A stretch of DNA of 64,000 nucleotides from a bacterium (lineage in GTDB: Bacteria; Patescibacteria; JAEDAM01; Absconditabacterales; Absconditicoccaceae), in contig JAFRZH010000031.1 of assembly GCA_017442645.1 (NCBI GenBank), positions 13,134 through 77,133 on the forward strand. The letters run 5' to 3'. The notes beneath the pieces are model-generated. The model saw only the letters and a program-made list of their open reading frames with translations. It was not told the origin of the DNA and did not search any database. Positions 30,642 to 41,385 of the stretch are shown in pieces; the first letter of the stretch is position 1, and each line of letters begins with the position of its first letter. Position numbers and translations under genes: made by a program.

Positions 30642-31541
30642 TTACTGATTTCATTCAGGCTGAGGAGTATTTAAAGATTCTCGTACTCTCAATTTGTATG
30701 TTAATTGTTCTATTTCCCTTTTTTTCTCTTCTAACTCTGAATTTTCCTTGTTTAATTGTTCTTCTTTTTGTTTTAATTCTTCTTGTGTGTTTTCTAATCT
30801 TTCTCTAAGATGTAAAACACCTATCCAAGATATAATAGTTATTACAAGAAAACCTATAAATCGCATAGTTGCTGAAAATTTATATTTTCGATGTTTATCT
30901 TTTTGTTCATGAGCAACATCTCTACATTCTTCTACGTCTTGTTTTATTAAATTAGATATTATTTTTAGATATTCAGATGTATATTGATTATTATTAATAT
31001 TGTTTTGTAAATGTCCAATCTCATCCAAGAGTTTGTCAAAAAGGAGAAAAGGTTTTTTGTATCAGATTCTTATTTGCATAGTTTGTATTGACTGGAGAAT
31101 ATTTTCTACTACTTCTGAATCGTTTTTATTAATTGCATTTTGAAGTTTATCTAAAAGATCATAATAATTAGTCTCCTTTTCAGATTCAGAATTATCAGGT
31201 TCTGATGTGTCTATTTCAGATAATTCAGGGAAAAGGTTAATTATGTTATCAATAAGTGCTTTATGTTTCTTGTACAATGGAGTAGTTTGTAATGCTTTTA
31301 CATGTTCCCAAAAAGATTGTATATTTTTACTTAATCGTTCAGGAGATTTTTTTATACTTGCTAAATCCATTGCAAATTCATCTATGATTTCATCTCCTTG
31401 ATTTTTATTCTTAGCATTTTTCTTGTCTTTTAAAATATCACTTATTTGTTGTAAAAAAGATTGAATTATTTCCGCCTTTTCCGTATTATTAAGTTCTCCC
31501 TTTGTTTTTTCCGGACTTTTATCTTTTCTTTCCATATTCAT
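30642..31541 (-). CDS. Membrane-anchored coiled-coil protein, 299 aa
   Basis: Not recognised. TGA glycines join what would look like two genes. The first 215 residues are polar and helical (Lys/Glu/Asp rich, starting MNMERKDKSPEKTKGELNN). One membrane helix (FIGFLVITIISWIGVLHL, about 228-245) is followed by a coiled coil (ENTQEELKQKEEQLNKENSE) and a short tail PQPEGNQ. The TGA four residues from the end may be an old stop. No signal peptide. Upstream is an AT-rich region with two direct repeats. Topology suggests a cytoplasmic N-terminal domain and an external coiled coil, or the reverse. Confidence 0.7.
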
Positions 31542-31542
31542 G

Positions 31543-31574
31543 ATATCATATATAAATATACAATATCATATATA
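31543..31574. repeat. Two direct copies of ATATCATATATA, operator-like
   Basis: ATATCATATATA occurs at 31543-31554 and 31563-31574, offset by 20 bases (two helical turns), directly before the start of the reverse-strand coiled-coil gene. This spacing suits a dimeric regulator, although the sequence is simple. Confidence 0.35.
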
Positions 31575-31658
31575 TATATATCTTAAAGTCAATACAAAAT
31601 TAAACCTAAAATACAATAATTTTACAGAGTTAGTAACTTTTTTGGGTAACTTTTGTGT

Positions 31659-33590
31659 TTATTTAAAAATATGGGAAAAAATATCGATGAGTTCTCTTCT
31701 CTGGGCGATAAATTTCCCGTTTTTTAATCGATTTTTAAAATCATTATTAGTGAAATTAATCATATGTTGAAGTCCTTTTTTTTCAAGGCAAGGATAACTT
31801 TCAATTGCACCCAATTTTAAAATGAAGATATTCTCGCTATAAAGATCTTCGATTCCTTCGAGGATTTTTTTGTATTTCTGAGGATAATATTTTTTGATGG
31901 TATAAACAAGTTTATTGTAGTAATCTCCGTTTACTTTTGGATATTTCCCCATATAAGCGTTGGCTAACTGATAATATCTATTGATTTCTTTTTGAGTGAA
32001 AAATCCATAATCCACGGTATTATCTCGGTCTCCGATGAAAAAATTTTCAATTCAGAATCTATTGAGAAATTTATGCCGTGCTTTATAGGATCCCTTTCCA
32101 TTGATATTCACCAGTTCTCGTTTCCCAACTATATCTTCTCGTCCTGGTTGTTCTTGAAGCCATTTGAGATAATGATAAAAGAAATATAAGTCTGAGTCTC
32201 CTTCAACCATAATAATTTTATTGACGAAAAAAATCTTCGAGATGTTTTCATATTTGAGAATATGGACGAGTTTTGCATCTTCTAGAAAAAATTTAATTTG
32301 TGGAGTGTAAACATTGGTTTTATTTTCTTTTCTTACAAATCTATAAACATTGGTGATATTGTTTTCATTGATGAAAAGAGCAGAGTAGGTGGAGAGAAAA
32401 ATTTGAGTTCCTCGTTCTTTACTGATTTGATTGAGAAAAATTGCTAATTCTTTTTGGAGTTGGGGATGGATGTGAAGTTCTGGTTCATCAATGATGATAA
32501 AACCGTTTTTTAAATCATTTCCAAAAATCGCAAACATAATGAGAAGGAGGGATTGTTCTCCAGAACTTAAGTCAGATAGAAAAAAAATATCTCCGTTTTT
32601 ATCTTTGAGTTTGATGCTGATTTCTCCTTGCGCAAAGTCGATAAAGGGCTCTTTTTTGAGGAATCTAATAAGGTTCTTAGAAATACTTTGTCGAAAATCA
32701 GATTTATATAATCTTTTTTCTTTATTTCCTGAACGTTCTTTTTTTCATTGTGTTAAGTCTTCTTGAGTGTTTTTATTGAGAATGTTTCGAATTTTATTGA
32801 GACCTCTGTAAAATCCTTCCATATTTTGAGTGTTTTTTTCTCTTTTATTGAAAATATATTGATCAAATTCAAAAAAATTATTGAAATAAGTCAGAGTATT
32901 AGTGTCTCTACTACTTGAGAGAATGGAGAAATTATTTTTTAAATGATATCGTTTTCTTTGATGGGGTTCGAATTCGTTGTGAATGGTAATTAAAATATAA
33001 AATAATTCTTGATAGCTTAAACACTGAAGAATAAATTTTTCAGTTTCATTTAGTTTCTCTGAGTGGATTATAAAATTTTGATCTTTTTCTGAAAACGTTG
33101 CTTCAATTGTGATTTCTTTATATTGTTCCATAATTTCGTAATGACTATGTTTTTTGAATCTTTCCTGAATTTGAGAGTATTTTTCAATCATTTCATTGAT
33201 TTCTTTGTAATATTTACATGCAAATCCGATATTTTCATAGTCATTTTCAAAAAGTTCTAGAGTGATTCTAATTTCAGAAGGAAGATTTTTAAATTGTCTG
33301 TGTTTATTGAGTCAGGAAGTGTTCGTTTGAAAACAAGAAATTGCATTTTTATGTTCAGATTTCCCTCTTTTTTTTAAAAATTCGGGATTAAATGAAAAAT
33401 CTTTACTAATCGTTCTAAAAAATTGGTTAAGAATTCCAATAAAATTACTTTTCCCGGAACCATTCGCACCAATGAGAATATTTGTTTCTTCTTCCTCTTC
33501 GGTATTAAAATGGATTCCTGGAGTTTCGTCTATATTTTCGATGTAGGGGAAACTCATCAGATTAGAAATTTTCACTTCCTTAATTTTCAT
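31659..33590 (-). CDS. OLD-family ATPase with TOPRIM nuclease domain, 643 aa
   Basis: N-terminal ABC-type ATPase: Walker A GANGSGKS (41-48), a long coiled-coil-like middle, the signature LSDLSSGEQSLLL (about 345) and Walker B NGFIIIDEPELHIHPQLQ (about 370). The C-terminal TOPRIM domain shows KIIMVEGDSDLYFFY (about 465) and FFIGDRDN (about 520), the acidic metal-binding sites. OLD proteins are nucleases used in phage exclusion and in Gabija-like defence. No UvrD-like helicase partner or other defence gene is adjacent, so this may be a stand-alone OLD. Two glycines are TGA. Start MKIKEVKISNLMSF matches the family N terminus (K-I-x-x-x-N-F). Stop TAA. Confidence 0.88.
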
Positions 33591-33718
33591 TTTTGTTTTT
33601 GAGATTTAAACACTTGTTTAATTATATTTTTTTGGACGAAGAAAATCAAAAAAATGTTATCATTAGAAAAATTTTTACAAATTTTTTAAAAAAAGGGATA
33701 ATAATTTGAAGAAAATCA

Positions 33719-33746
33719 AAAAAAAAGAACAAGGAAAAACTTGTTC
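33719..33746 (-). terminator. Rho-independent terminator
   Basis: On the reverse strand GAACAAG pairs with CTTGTTC across TTTTTC, followed by a long T run; it terminates the DUF3127 gene. Confidence 0.75.
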
Positions 33747-33772
33747 ATTTTTTATAATACGGATGAAATATG

Positions 33773-34096
33773 TTAAAAAGGTAATTCATCATTAGCAGAA
33801 TTGCTAGTTCCATTTCCTTTAGAGATAACATCAACTCTCCAAGCAGAAATTGAATTATATCGTCTTCCATTAAATTCTCTTGCTCTTGCATTTAAGGTAA
33901 CTTTAACTTTATCTCCTTGGGCTAAGTCTTTTACAGTACTAACTTGTTTTTCTCCAAATTGATCACAAACAATAGCTTGTTTTCGTTCGTTGTCAGAATC
34001 TTCTGTTACAACAAATGTTACTTTTTGAGCTTCTCCTTTTGCAGTATTTACTGTTTCGATAGCTCCCATAAAAGTGATAATTCCTTCAAATTCCAT
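33773..34096 (-). CDS. DUF3127-family single-strand-binding-like protein, 107 aa
   Basis: The sequence MEFEGIITFMGAIETVNTAK, KVTFVVTEDSDNERKQAIVCDQFGEKQ, QGDKVKVTLNARAREFNGRRYNSISAWRV follows the DUF3127 OB-fold pattern known from Bacteroidetes. The C terminus NDELPF resembles the acidic tail (DDLPF) by which SSB recruits partner proteins, so a single-stranded-DNA role is a reasonable inference. Start MEFEG is the family start; an ATG ten residues upstream adds an unlikely aromatic-rich extension. No TGA codons. It has its own terminator and no operon partners. Confidence 0.8.
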   Translation of the reverse strand: MEFEGIITFMGAIETVNTAKGEAQKVTFVVTEDSDNERKQAIVCDQFGEKQVSTVKDLAQGDKVKVTLNARAREFNGRRYNSISAWRVDVISKGNGTSNSANDELPF

Positions 34097-34272
34097 AAAA
34101 TATGTTTTTATACAATAAAAATACATTCAAACTTTTATCTTTTTTTTTCTTTTTTACAAGAGATTTTTGACTTTTTCTTTTTTTACATATTCTCCCTTGT
34201 TTATTTGGGAAAAAACAGTATAGTGAAGTCAGATTTTTATTTTTTTTCTCTTTTATTTTCTCTTTTCATAAT

Positions 34273-35331
34273 ATGTTTTTTGCTGTCATTGGGAATAATT
34301 TTGAGCTTTGTCAGAAGGAACTTGCGTTTTTGCATCCGAGTAGGGTAGAGCAGATTGATGAACATTTGGTGCTTTTTGATACGGTTGAGACCGAGAAAAT
34401 TTCGCAACTTGCGGGGCTCGTAAAGTGGGGGAAAGTGTTTCCTTTCAAGGAGATTGAGAAAAAACTGTATGATCAAGAGGGAGGAACGAAAAGAATTCTT
34501 TGAATTGCAGATCATAATCTCGGACTTGGATTTAAGAAAAAATATAAAATGAAGAGGTTTAAACCTGTGGAACTTTTGCATACGGATATGGATGTGAAAA
34601 AGAAGGGAATTGAACTGGTGAAACTTGGAAAAGAATGGGGAATTGTGGAGGGATATCAAGATATTGCGTTATATGAAGTTGTGGATTTTAAAAAGCCGGT
34701 TCGTAGTATGCAAGTTGGGATGATGCCTGCAAAACTGACGCATCAACTTGTGATGATAGGGCTTTCTTACCTCGAAAAAAAAGGAAAAAAAGAGAAGAAA
34801 AGTCTGATTTTTGATCCTTTTTGTGGAATGGGAACGACAGGATTTATTGCTAATGCGTTAGGTTTTGATTTTGTTTGATCCGATTTACAGATTGATTCTG
34901 CTTTGAAAAATAAACAGTGGCGAGAGAAAAATGTTCACTTCTCTCAAGGAAAAATTTTTGAGTTTTTTCAGCAGGACTGTACGAAAGCGTTTTCTTCTAA
35001 GTTTCAGATCCTTTCAAAGTTTGTTCCTGTGATCGTGACAGAAGGTTGGCTTGGACCGATTGTTTCGAAAAATACGACTTCCGCAGAGATTCAACAATTT
35101 CAGAAAGAAGTTCAGAACGTGTATCTTGGTTTTTTGAGAAATATTCGTGAGATGTTTGCAGAAAATCCTGTGATGGTTTTCACAATTCCGTATTATCTTG
35201 GACAAGAAAATTTTTTGGAAAATGAGATTGAGAATCTTGCTCGTAAATACGAATGGAAGATGGAAAGTATTTCTGATGTGTATAGAAGGGAGAATCAAAA
35301 AGTCTGAAGAAAAGTTCTGGTTTTGTGGTAA
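34273..35331 (+). CDS. TRM11-like RNA/DNA methyltransferase, 352 aa
   Basis: SAM-dependent methyltransferase of the TRM11/tRNA (guanine-N2) class. The N-terminal 150 residues (MFFAVIGNNFELCQKELAFL) form the substrate region; PVRSMQVGMMPAKLTHQL leads into the Rossmann motif DPFCGMGTTGFIANALG (about 180), GSDL with TGA glycine as the acidic loop, and VTEGWLGP (about 262) in place of the classic DPPY/NPPY catalytic motif. The C terminus YRRENQKVGRKVLVLW, with TGA glycine, is the usual closing strand. The replaced catalytic motif makes the substrate uncertain; tRNA position 10 is the default guess. Stop TAA, followed by a compact terminator. Confidence 0.8.
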
Positions 35332-35357
35332 TTTTGAAGGTTTTAATGCAAATAAAG

Positions 35358-35387
35358 AGGGAGGAGTCAGACTTCTCTTTTTTTTGT
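35358..35387 (+). terminator. Compact terminator built from a TCAGA palindrome
   Basis: GAGGAGT-CAG-ACTTCTC stem with a three-base loop and one G-T pair, then eight T. Same design as at 13415. Confidence 0.75.
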
Positions 35388-35396
35388 GAAAAAAAC

Positions 35397-35445
35397 TTGA
35401 TATATATATAAATCATTATACATGTCAATAGTATTTTAACTATTG
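35397..35445 (+). promoter_or_regulatory. Promoter region with hairpin in the 5' leader
   Basis: TTGATA (35397) with a TATACA-like -10 at a short spacing, followed by CAATAGT-ATTTTA-ACTATTG (35426-35445), a perfect 7-bp inverted repeat just before the ATG at 35457. It could be an operator or leader hairpin. Confidence 0.35.
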
Positions 35446-35456
35446 AAAATAAAAAT

Positions 35457-36464
35457 ATGCCTTTTGATGTTTACCCAAATAAGAATTGAGTTTCTTCTGA
35501 TAATTCTTGTAAATACTGAAATTTAAAAGGAGTTTCTTCAGAATTATGGAACGACATTTCTTCTGATTGTATCCCTCCAACTGAGAAAAAGATGCTTGAC
35601 AATATGATGCATTTGGCTCGTGAAAAATTTTCTTTTGATACTATGGAAAAGGATACTTTATCTTATTTACAAACTTTGTGATATTCTCGTAATATTTATG
35701 CGGAAGTTATGATTTGTGTTTTTAATACGATGAAGTCGTTTCTTTTATATTGAACAGTCGTTTCTCCTTCTGATATTGCTCAAAATTTACAAATTTCCTC
35801 TGAACCATTAAAGAAAGAATTATCTTTAATGATTTATACTTTTTTTAAAAAGTGAGTCTTAGATTGAAAGGGAATTGCTTCTCTTGAGCCTTGAAAAAGT
35901 CCTGTTTTGAATTTTTTGTATCGTTATCAAGGAGCTGAAATTCAGAGTCGATGGAATGACTTATCAGAACGTTTGCTTGAAAAGTATTCAAAACATATCC
36001 AAGAAGAGTTTGATCGTTTTTGAGGGGATGAATATTCTACGCAAGACTATGAACAAGCAGTAAAAGTGATGAAGTCTTTCTTTTATCAAGATTCTTTCCC
36101 TACTAAAGCTGATATTCTTTGATGTTTGAGTTTTCGTAATTCAGTTCTACAAGATAAAATCGTTTGAGTGATTCATTTTCTTCTTAAAAAATATTGGGTA
36201 GAAAAATTTGTTTTAGTTTATAGCAAAACTTTTTCTGTTGAAAAACTTTTTAAGTTGCAAGAATATTGATATTCGAAAATGTGTTATGTTGAGGTTATTA
36301 CTATGTTGTATAAGATTGTATCTGCTTATATTTTGGATGGTGTTCTTATGTCTCAAGAAGAAATTTATCATCAATTGAATATTAATTCTGATGATTTAAA
36401 AATGTTATTTTCTAAAATGATGAAAAAGGTAGTAGATGCTTGAATTAAAGTTTATCAACTCTAG
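35457..36464 (+). CDS. Hypothetical protein, 335 aa
   Basis: Not recognised. All-helical composition with repeated winged-helix-like segments: TVVSPSDIAQNLQISSEPLK (about 105), QDSFPTKADILGCLSFRNS (about 210) and DGVLMSQEEIYHQLNINS (about 300). The three similar spacings (a helix, D-I, L, then S-x-x-L-K) suggest tandem HTH modules, as in replication initiators or chromosome-partition factors of the ScpB type. This is inference from pattern only. Many glycines are TGA, so the gene is masked under the standard code. Stop TAG; followed by a short tandem repeat and the cytidylyltransferase gene. Confidence 0.7.
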
Positions 36465-36495
36465 TTTTTTTAGGGAAAGTATTGGAATATTGCTT

Positions 36496-36528
36496 GTAAG
36501 ATTTTTTTGTAAGATTTTTTTGTAAGAA
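36496..36528 (+). repeat. Tandem 13-bp repeat GTAAGATTTTTTT, about 2.5 copies
   Basis: Copies at 36496-36508 and 36509-36521 are identical and a third begins at 36522. It fills the short gap between two + strand genes. Confidence 0.8.
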
Positions 36529-36590
36529 TATTTCTTGAATGTCTTCGTTCTTTTTGTATAAGTGAAATAGTTTTATCTTTTCGCTTACTG

Positions 36591-37052
36591 ATGAAAACCA
36601 TTGTTATTACTTCTGGATATTTTAATCCTATTCATCCTGGTCATATTGAATGTTTTGAACTTTGTAAAGAACTTTGAGATGAGCTTCGAGTGATTGTGAA
36701 TAATGATCATCAAGCACTTCAAAAAACGCAGAAATCTGAGATCTTTCAAGATCAAACTTTTAGAATGAAGATTGTGTCTTCTATAAAACCGGTTGATGAG
36801 GTTTTTCTTTCTGTGGATCAGGATGGAAGTGTTTGTGAGAGTATTAAGGCGATTGCTGTGAAAATTAGAGCGAAATATGGTGAAGATACCAAGATTATTT
36901 TTGGAAAAGGGGGAGATAGATTTGTAGGCAATATCCCGGAAGTCCAAGTTTGTAAAGATTTCAACATTGAAATTCGTGATGGACTTGGAAAAAAAATTGA
37001 TAGTAGTTGTCTTTATAGGGATAAGCGTGGGAAAGATAATACGGAAAAATAA
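36591..37052 (+). CDS. Cytidylyltransferase-like nucleotidyltransferase (RfaE-C/TagD fold), 153 aa
   Basis: Opens with VITSGYFNPIHPGHIECFEL (residues 4-23): the HxGH motif (HPGH) that binds the nucleotide triphosphate. ARG/ISSK-type second motif is not clear. The first 50 residues match the fold's first half; FGKGGDRFVGNIPEVQVCKD (about 107) covers the second nucleotide-binding loop. It would couple a sugar phosphate or alcohol phosphate to CMP or AMP. The next gene is a glycosyltransferase on the same strand 55 bases away, so a role in surface sugar supply is likely. One glycine is TGA. Stop TAA. Confidence 0.8.
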
Positions 37053-37106
37053 TTGAAAAAAGAAGAAAAGTCAGATTTCTCCTCTTTATTTTTTATTTTT
37101 TGGTGT

Positions 37107-37931
37107 ATGGATACTCCTCTTGTTTCTGTCTTAATTTGTAGTTATAATGCAGAAAAAACGATTCGTTGGACTTTGGAATCGGTCTTAGCACAGACGTATC
37201 AAAATTTTGAAGTATTGGTACTTGACAATGATTCTCATGATAAAACGCGGGAAATCCTTGAAGAATACCAGAAAAATGACGGTCGTGTGAAACTTTTTTC
37301 GGTTGGAAAGAATCTCTGAGCGTATGAGGGGATTAATTATTTGCTTGAGCAGGCAAAGGGGGAGTTCTTAGCGATTCAGGATCATGATGATGTTTGGACT
37401 CCAGAAAAGCTTGAACATCAGGTTGATTTTTTGCAGAAACATGAAGAATTTGTCGCTTGTGGAACGGGATATTTGGAGTATTATTCTTCTAATCAAACGG
37501 GATATTTTATTACTTTACCAGAAAAGACCAATTTTGCTTGGCATACCTCATTAGTTTTCAGAAAGACTTCCCAAAGGTATGAAACTTCCAACCCGTATCT
37601 TTGTGATCTCAATTTTATGAAACAGATTTTAAGTGAAGGAGGTGATAAAATCGCGAATCTTCCTGAAATAGCTGTACTTCATTACAATAAAAAACATCTG
37701 AATAATTATTCTTTTCAATGGGCAAAATTCTCTTGGCAAAATTTGAAGAGAGCTTTGAAACTCCGTTTACTTTCCAGATTTTTGATTGATCTTCTTCCTG
37801 CAAACTTCCATTCAAAAGTGGATCGTTTGATTTTTTCTGTGAGGTATGGAGGAATGAAAACAGAAAAAGAGATTAAATCAGATTCTGCATGAAAGATTTT
37901 GGTGGGGTATTTAGAGAAGTATGGAAATTAA
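37107..37931 (+). CDS. GT2 family glycosyltransferase, 274 aa
   Basis: N-terminal GT2 domain: VSVLICSYNAEKTIRWTLES (about 6), LDNDSHDKT (about 39), GKNLG with TGA glycine, and LAIQDHDDVWTPEK (about 92), the D-x-D-type metal site. Later FAWHTSLVFRKTSQRY replaces the usual ED/GG region, making it similar to short capsule GT2 enzymes. The last 60 residues are basic and helical (KFSWQNLKRALKLRLLSRFL), with no membrane helix. Together with the preceding cytidylyltransferase it looks like a small surface-glycan module. The last TGA is ten residues before the TAA stop. Confidence 0.85.
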
Positions 37932-37933
37932 TG

Positions 37934-38776
37934 TTATTTATTGATTCCATACAGTAATTTACTGGCATCTACGAGTTCGTTGAGTTTTTTGAGGAGAATT
38001 TTTGGTCTTGTTACATAGGTGATACGCATAGGGGCAATTTGATTAACTCCTCATTCAGGGTGAATATTTAAAATTCCATATCCAAATATTGATCCTCAAA
38101 GCCCAGACTTCTCTTCTTTTATCATTTTGATGGTAGAGGTCGAAACCGAAGTACTTTCAGATTTAAAAAGTCCACGTTGTCTATACATCGTGAAAAGCTC
38201 TGGTGTAAATATATTAAAATCCATTTCATAAGAAATGATTTTTTGGATAGTGATATAAATTAAAATTAAAAACATAATATTTAATCCGGTTCCTCCTATT
38301 ACTGCTAACCATTGAACTAGTGAGTTGGTACGTAAAATAATTGCTAAAATAATATTAGCTATCATCAAAAGCCCTTGAAATACAAGTGAGAAAAAACTGT
38401 GTTTCAGATAATTCTCGAAAGTTCATGGCTTAAAACCGTCTTCTGGAACTTCATTGATATAGACTTTCCCCGCATGATTTTTCATGGAAATTAAGATTAC
38501 TATTAGACTATGGATAATCCAAAAAAGAGTAATTACTAATTGACAAGCACAGATTGTCCCAAATGCTTTGGGGTTTGTTTTGAAATATTGAAAATAGGAA
38601 AAAGCAAGCATGCAAAAAAATACAAAAAATGAACAGAGAATACCAATAAATGATACAAAAAGATAAATGGGGTGTCTTTTTGTGAGAATTGCTTGATCTT
38701 TTGCTCCATATTTTTTTAAAGCAGTTTGAAGCTCCCTTTCATCTAATTTGGTATCAAAATTATAAAAGAGTTGCAT
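37934..38776 (-). CDS. Four-helix membrane protein, 280 aa
   Basis: Not recognised. TGA glycines fuse two apparent halves. The N-terminal 40 residues are soluble (MQLFYNFDTKLDERELQTAL), then helices at about 48-70 and 82-105. A short loop YINEVPEDGFKPG follows and two more helices (about 133-150 and 155-180). The C-terminal 100 residues are soluble and include FKSESTSVSTSTIKMIKEEK and FGYGILNIHPEGGVNQIAP, the latter resembling a bacterial PH-like domain (bPH) loop. This suggests a membrane-tethered PH-like protein, an inference. Stop TAA, three bases from the convergent glycosyltransferase's stop. Confidence 0.7.
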
Positions 38777-38949
38777 TTCCCTTGCTTTAGGAAAATAAAA
38801 AGTATTTTGTATAAAGATACTATATTTTTTATAGAATTTGTCAAGTCTATTTACGAATAGAATAATAATGATTTCTCTTGAAAAAAACTTGATTTTCTTT
38901 GTTATATTTTTACTTTTTTGTTAGTTTTTAATTCGTTTGTTATTTATTG

Positions 38950-39825
38950 ATGGTAGCTTTAACAGAATCTTGTAATTTTGAAAGTGAAAATATTGATTGT
39001 GTTTCTACGTTAAAAATGATGCAAATTATTAATAATGAAGATAAAAAAGTTGCATTAGCAGTTGAAACTCAGCTTGAATCTATTGCAAATGCGGTAGATT
39101 TGATTGTTGAACAATTTTGAAAATGATGAAGTTTGATTTATTTTGGTGCTGGTACTTCTTGAAGAATTTGAGTTTTAGATGCTTCAGAATGTCCACCAAC
39201 GTATTCCGTAGATCCCCATTTAGTACAAGGGATTATTGCCTGAGGAGATACTGCTATTAGAACTTCTCTTGAAGGAGCAGAGGATTCTTATGAGTGATGA
39301 CAGAAGGATGCTGATATTTTAGCAGAAAATGATGTTGCAGTGGTTATCTCTGCAAGTTGAAATCCTAAATATCTTTTGGGAATTATTGATAAAGCTAGAG
39401 AAAAACATGCTAAATTGATTTGATTAACTTGTAATCCTCAAGGAAATATTTGTGATAAAGTTGATATTTTAATTTGTCCCCAAGTGGGAGCAGAAGTGAT
39501 TGCTTGATCGAGTAGAATGAAAGCGGGAACTGCTCAAAAAATGGTTTTGAATATGCTTTCTACTGGTACCATGATAAAAATAGGAAAAACTTATAAAAAT
39601 TTGATGGTTGATCTTCATGTTTCTAATGAGAAATTAAAAAAAAGAGCTATTTCATTGATTTCTACTATTGCAAAAGTCCCTTATGATGTTGCAGAGAATT
39701 CTTTAAATAAAAGTAATGGAGAGGTAAAAACGGCTATTGTTTCTTTAATAAAAAGTGTAACGGTAGATGTAGCTCGTATTTTGCTTGATGAGAAAAAAGG
39801 AATTTTAAGAGAAGTTATCGGATAA
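38950..39825 (+). CDS. murQ: N-acetylmuramic acid 6-phosphate etherase MurQ, 291 aa
   Basis: SIS-domain enzyme that cleaves D-lactate off MurNAc-6-P in cell wall recycling. The family signature is [20 protein letters not shown] (residues 67-86), with most glycines TGA. GLTCNPQGNI and SSRMKAGTAQKMVLNMLST, the second phosphate-binding stretch, follow, then the C-terminal RAISLISTIAKV. Length is that of MurQ. No murK, anmK or PTS gene is adjacent. In an organism with limited biosynthesis this suggests scavenging of muropeptides from hosts or neighbours. Stop TAA. Confidence 0.92.
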
Positions 39826-39906
39826 TACTTAATATTCTAGTGTTTTCTGAAAAATACCTTGTAAAAACTTTTTGTTTTCATACTTATAAAGAGTAGTTTA
39901 TTTTTT

Positions 39907-41376
39907 ATGTTTCAAATGGAAAATTTATCTCGTGCTCTGATTTTTGATTCTGTTTTTGATCCTTATAAGGGAGTTTTGGCATATGTGAAAGTAGTCGAAG
40001 GTAGTTTTAAAGCAGGGGAAATAGTACATCTTATCCATTCGAAAACAAGTTTTTCTCCAACGGAAGTTGGATATTTTTCTCCAGATTATCATAGTGATTC
40101 TGAACTTTCTGAAGGGCAAATTGGGTATATTGTTACAGGACAAAAATCAGTAAGAGATGTAAAAATCTGAGATACGATTATCGCTTCGCCTGAATTTAAG
40201 GCAAAAATTGATTTTTCTGATCCGACTTTGCAAGAGTATTTGATCCCAGGATTTAAGAAAGTGACTCCGTTTGTATATGCGGGAGTCTATCCGATTGATT
40301 CGACAGAATACGATAAACTCAAAGATAGTCTTGAAAAACTCTCTCTCAATGATAGTTCCATTGAATATGAAATGGAGGATTCTGGGGCATTGGGACTTGG
40401 GTTTCGCTGTGGATTTTTGGGAATGCTTCACATGGATATTATCAAGGAAAGGCTTTGGAGAGAGTATGGTCTTGATACGATTTTCACGATTCCAACCGTG
40501 ATGTATCTTGTAAAATCCAAAAATCTTTCGATTCCTCTGATCAAAACAGGAAATAATATCAAAAGTCTGATTGCTACGGGACTTTATGAAACGGTTTTGA
40601 AGCAGGAAGGATTCCAACTTCGTTCCGACTTGAAACAAGAAATTGAACATCATCAAGGAATCGTAGGAAATATGCTTGAAGACGAAGATTATCAAATGAT
40701 TCTTGAACTCCTCAAACCGCGAGTGGTAGTCAAATCTTGATCTGATATGATAGATCAAGGGCTTATTGAAGTGATTGAGGAACCGATTGCAGAAGTGGAG
40801 ATCGTCTGACCGAAAGAATATGCCGGAAATATTATGGCGATTGCTCAAGAATATAGAGGAAACCTTAAAAATATGGAATACCTCGATGAAACGAGAGTGG
40901 TGTGGCATTATCTTTTGCCGATGGGAGAGATTATTATCGATTTTTATGATAGACTTAAATCTGCGACGAAAGGATATGCAACGATGAATTATGAATTTAA
41001 AGGATATGAAAAATCTGACTTAGTCAAATTGGATATTTTTATCAATAACGAAAAAGTCGAGGCTTTAACATGGGTTGTTCATAGAGATAAAGCGTATTAT
41101 CTTGGTCGTGATGTGGTTGCAAAGTTGAAAACTCTGATTCCTAAACAACTTTTTGCAATCCCTCTTCAAGCGGGACTTGGAACAAAAATGATCGCAAGAG
41201 AAACGATTTCTGCGATGAAAAAAGATGTTTTGGCAAAATGTTATGGAGGAGATGTTTCCAGAAAAAGAAAACTCCTTCAAAAACAGAAGGAGTGAAAAAA
41301 GAGAATGAAAGCCATTGGAAATGTAGAAGTTCCAACAGATGTTTTTGTTAAAATGATTTCAAGAGGGGAGGAGTAA
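39907..41376 (+). CDS. lepA: Elongation factor 4 (LepA) lacking the GTPase domain, 489 aa
   Basis: LepA/EF4 back-translocates ribosomes. This copy begins ([20 protein letters not shown]) at the point where domain II starts in full-length EF4, about residue 185 of 600. Domain II ([18 protein letters not shown]), III/V ([38 protein letters not shown]) and the EF4-specific C-terminal domain (EGRETVWHYLLP-like stretch, [51 protein letters not shown]) are intact. The P-loop, switch and NKxD motifs are absent from the reading frame and from the 81 bases separating it from murQ. Two TGA glycines are conserved sites. It has its own ATG and upstream TTG/TATAAA-like sequences. Confidence 0.9.
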
Positions 41377-41385
41377 GTATACTCT

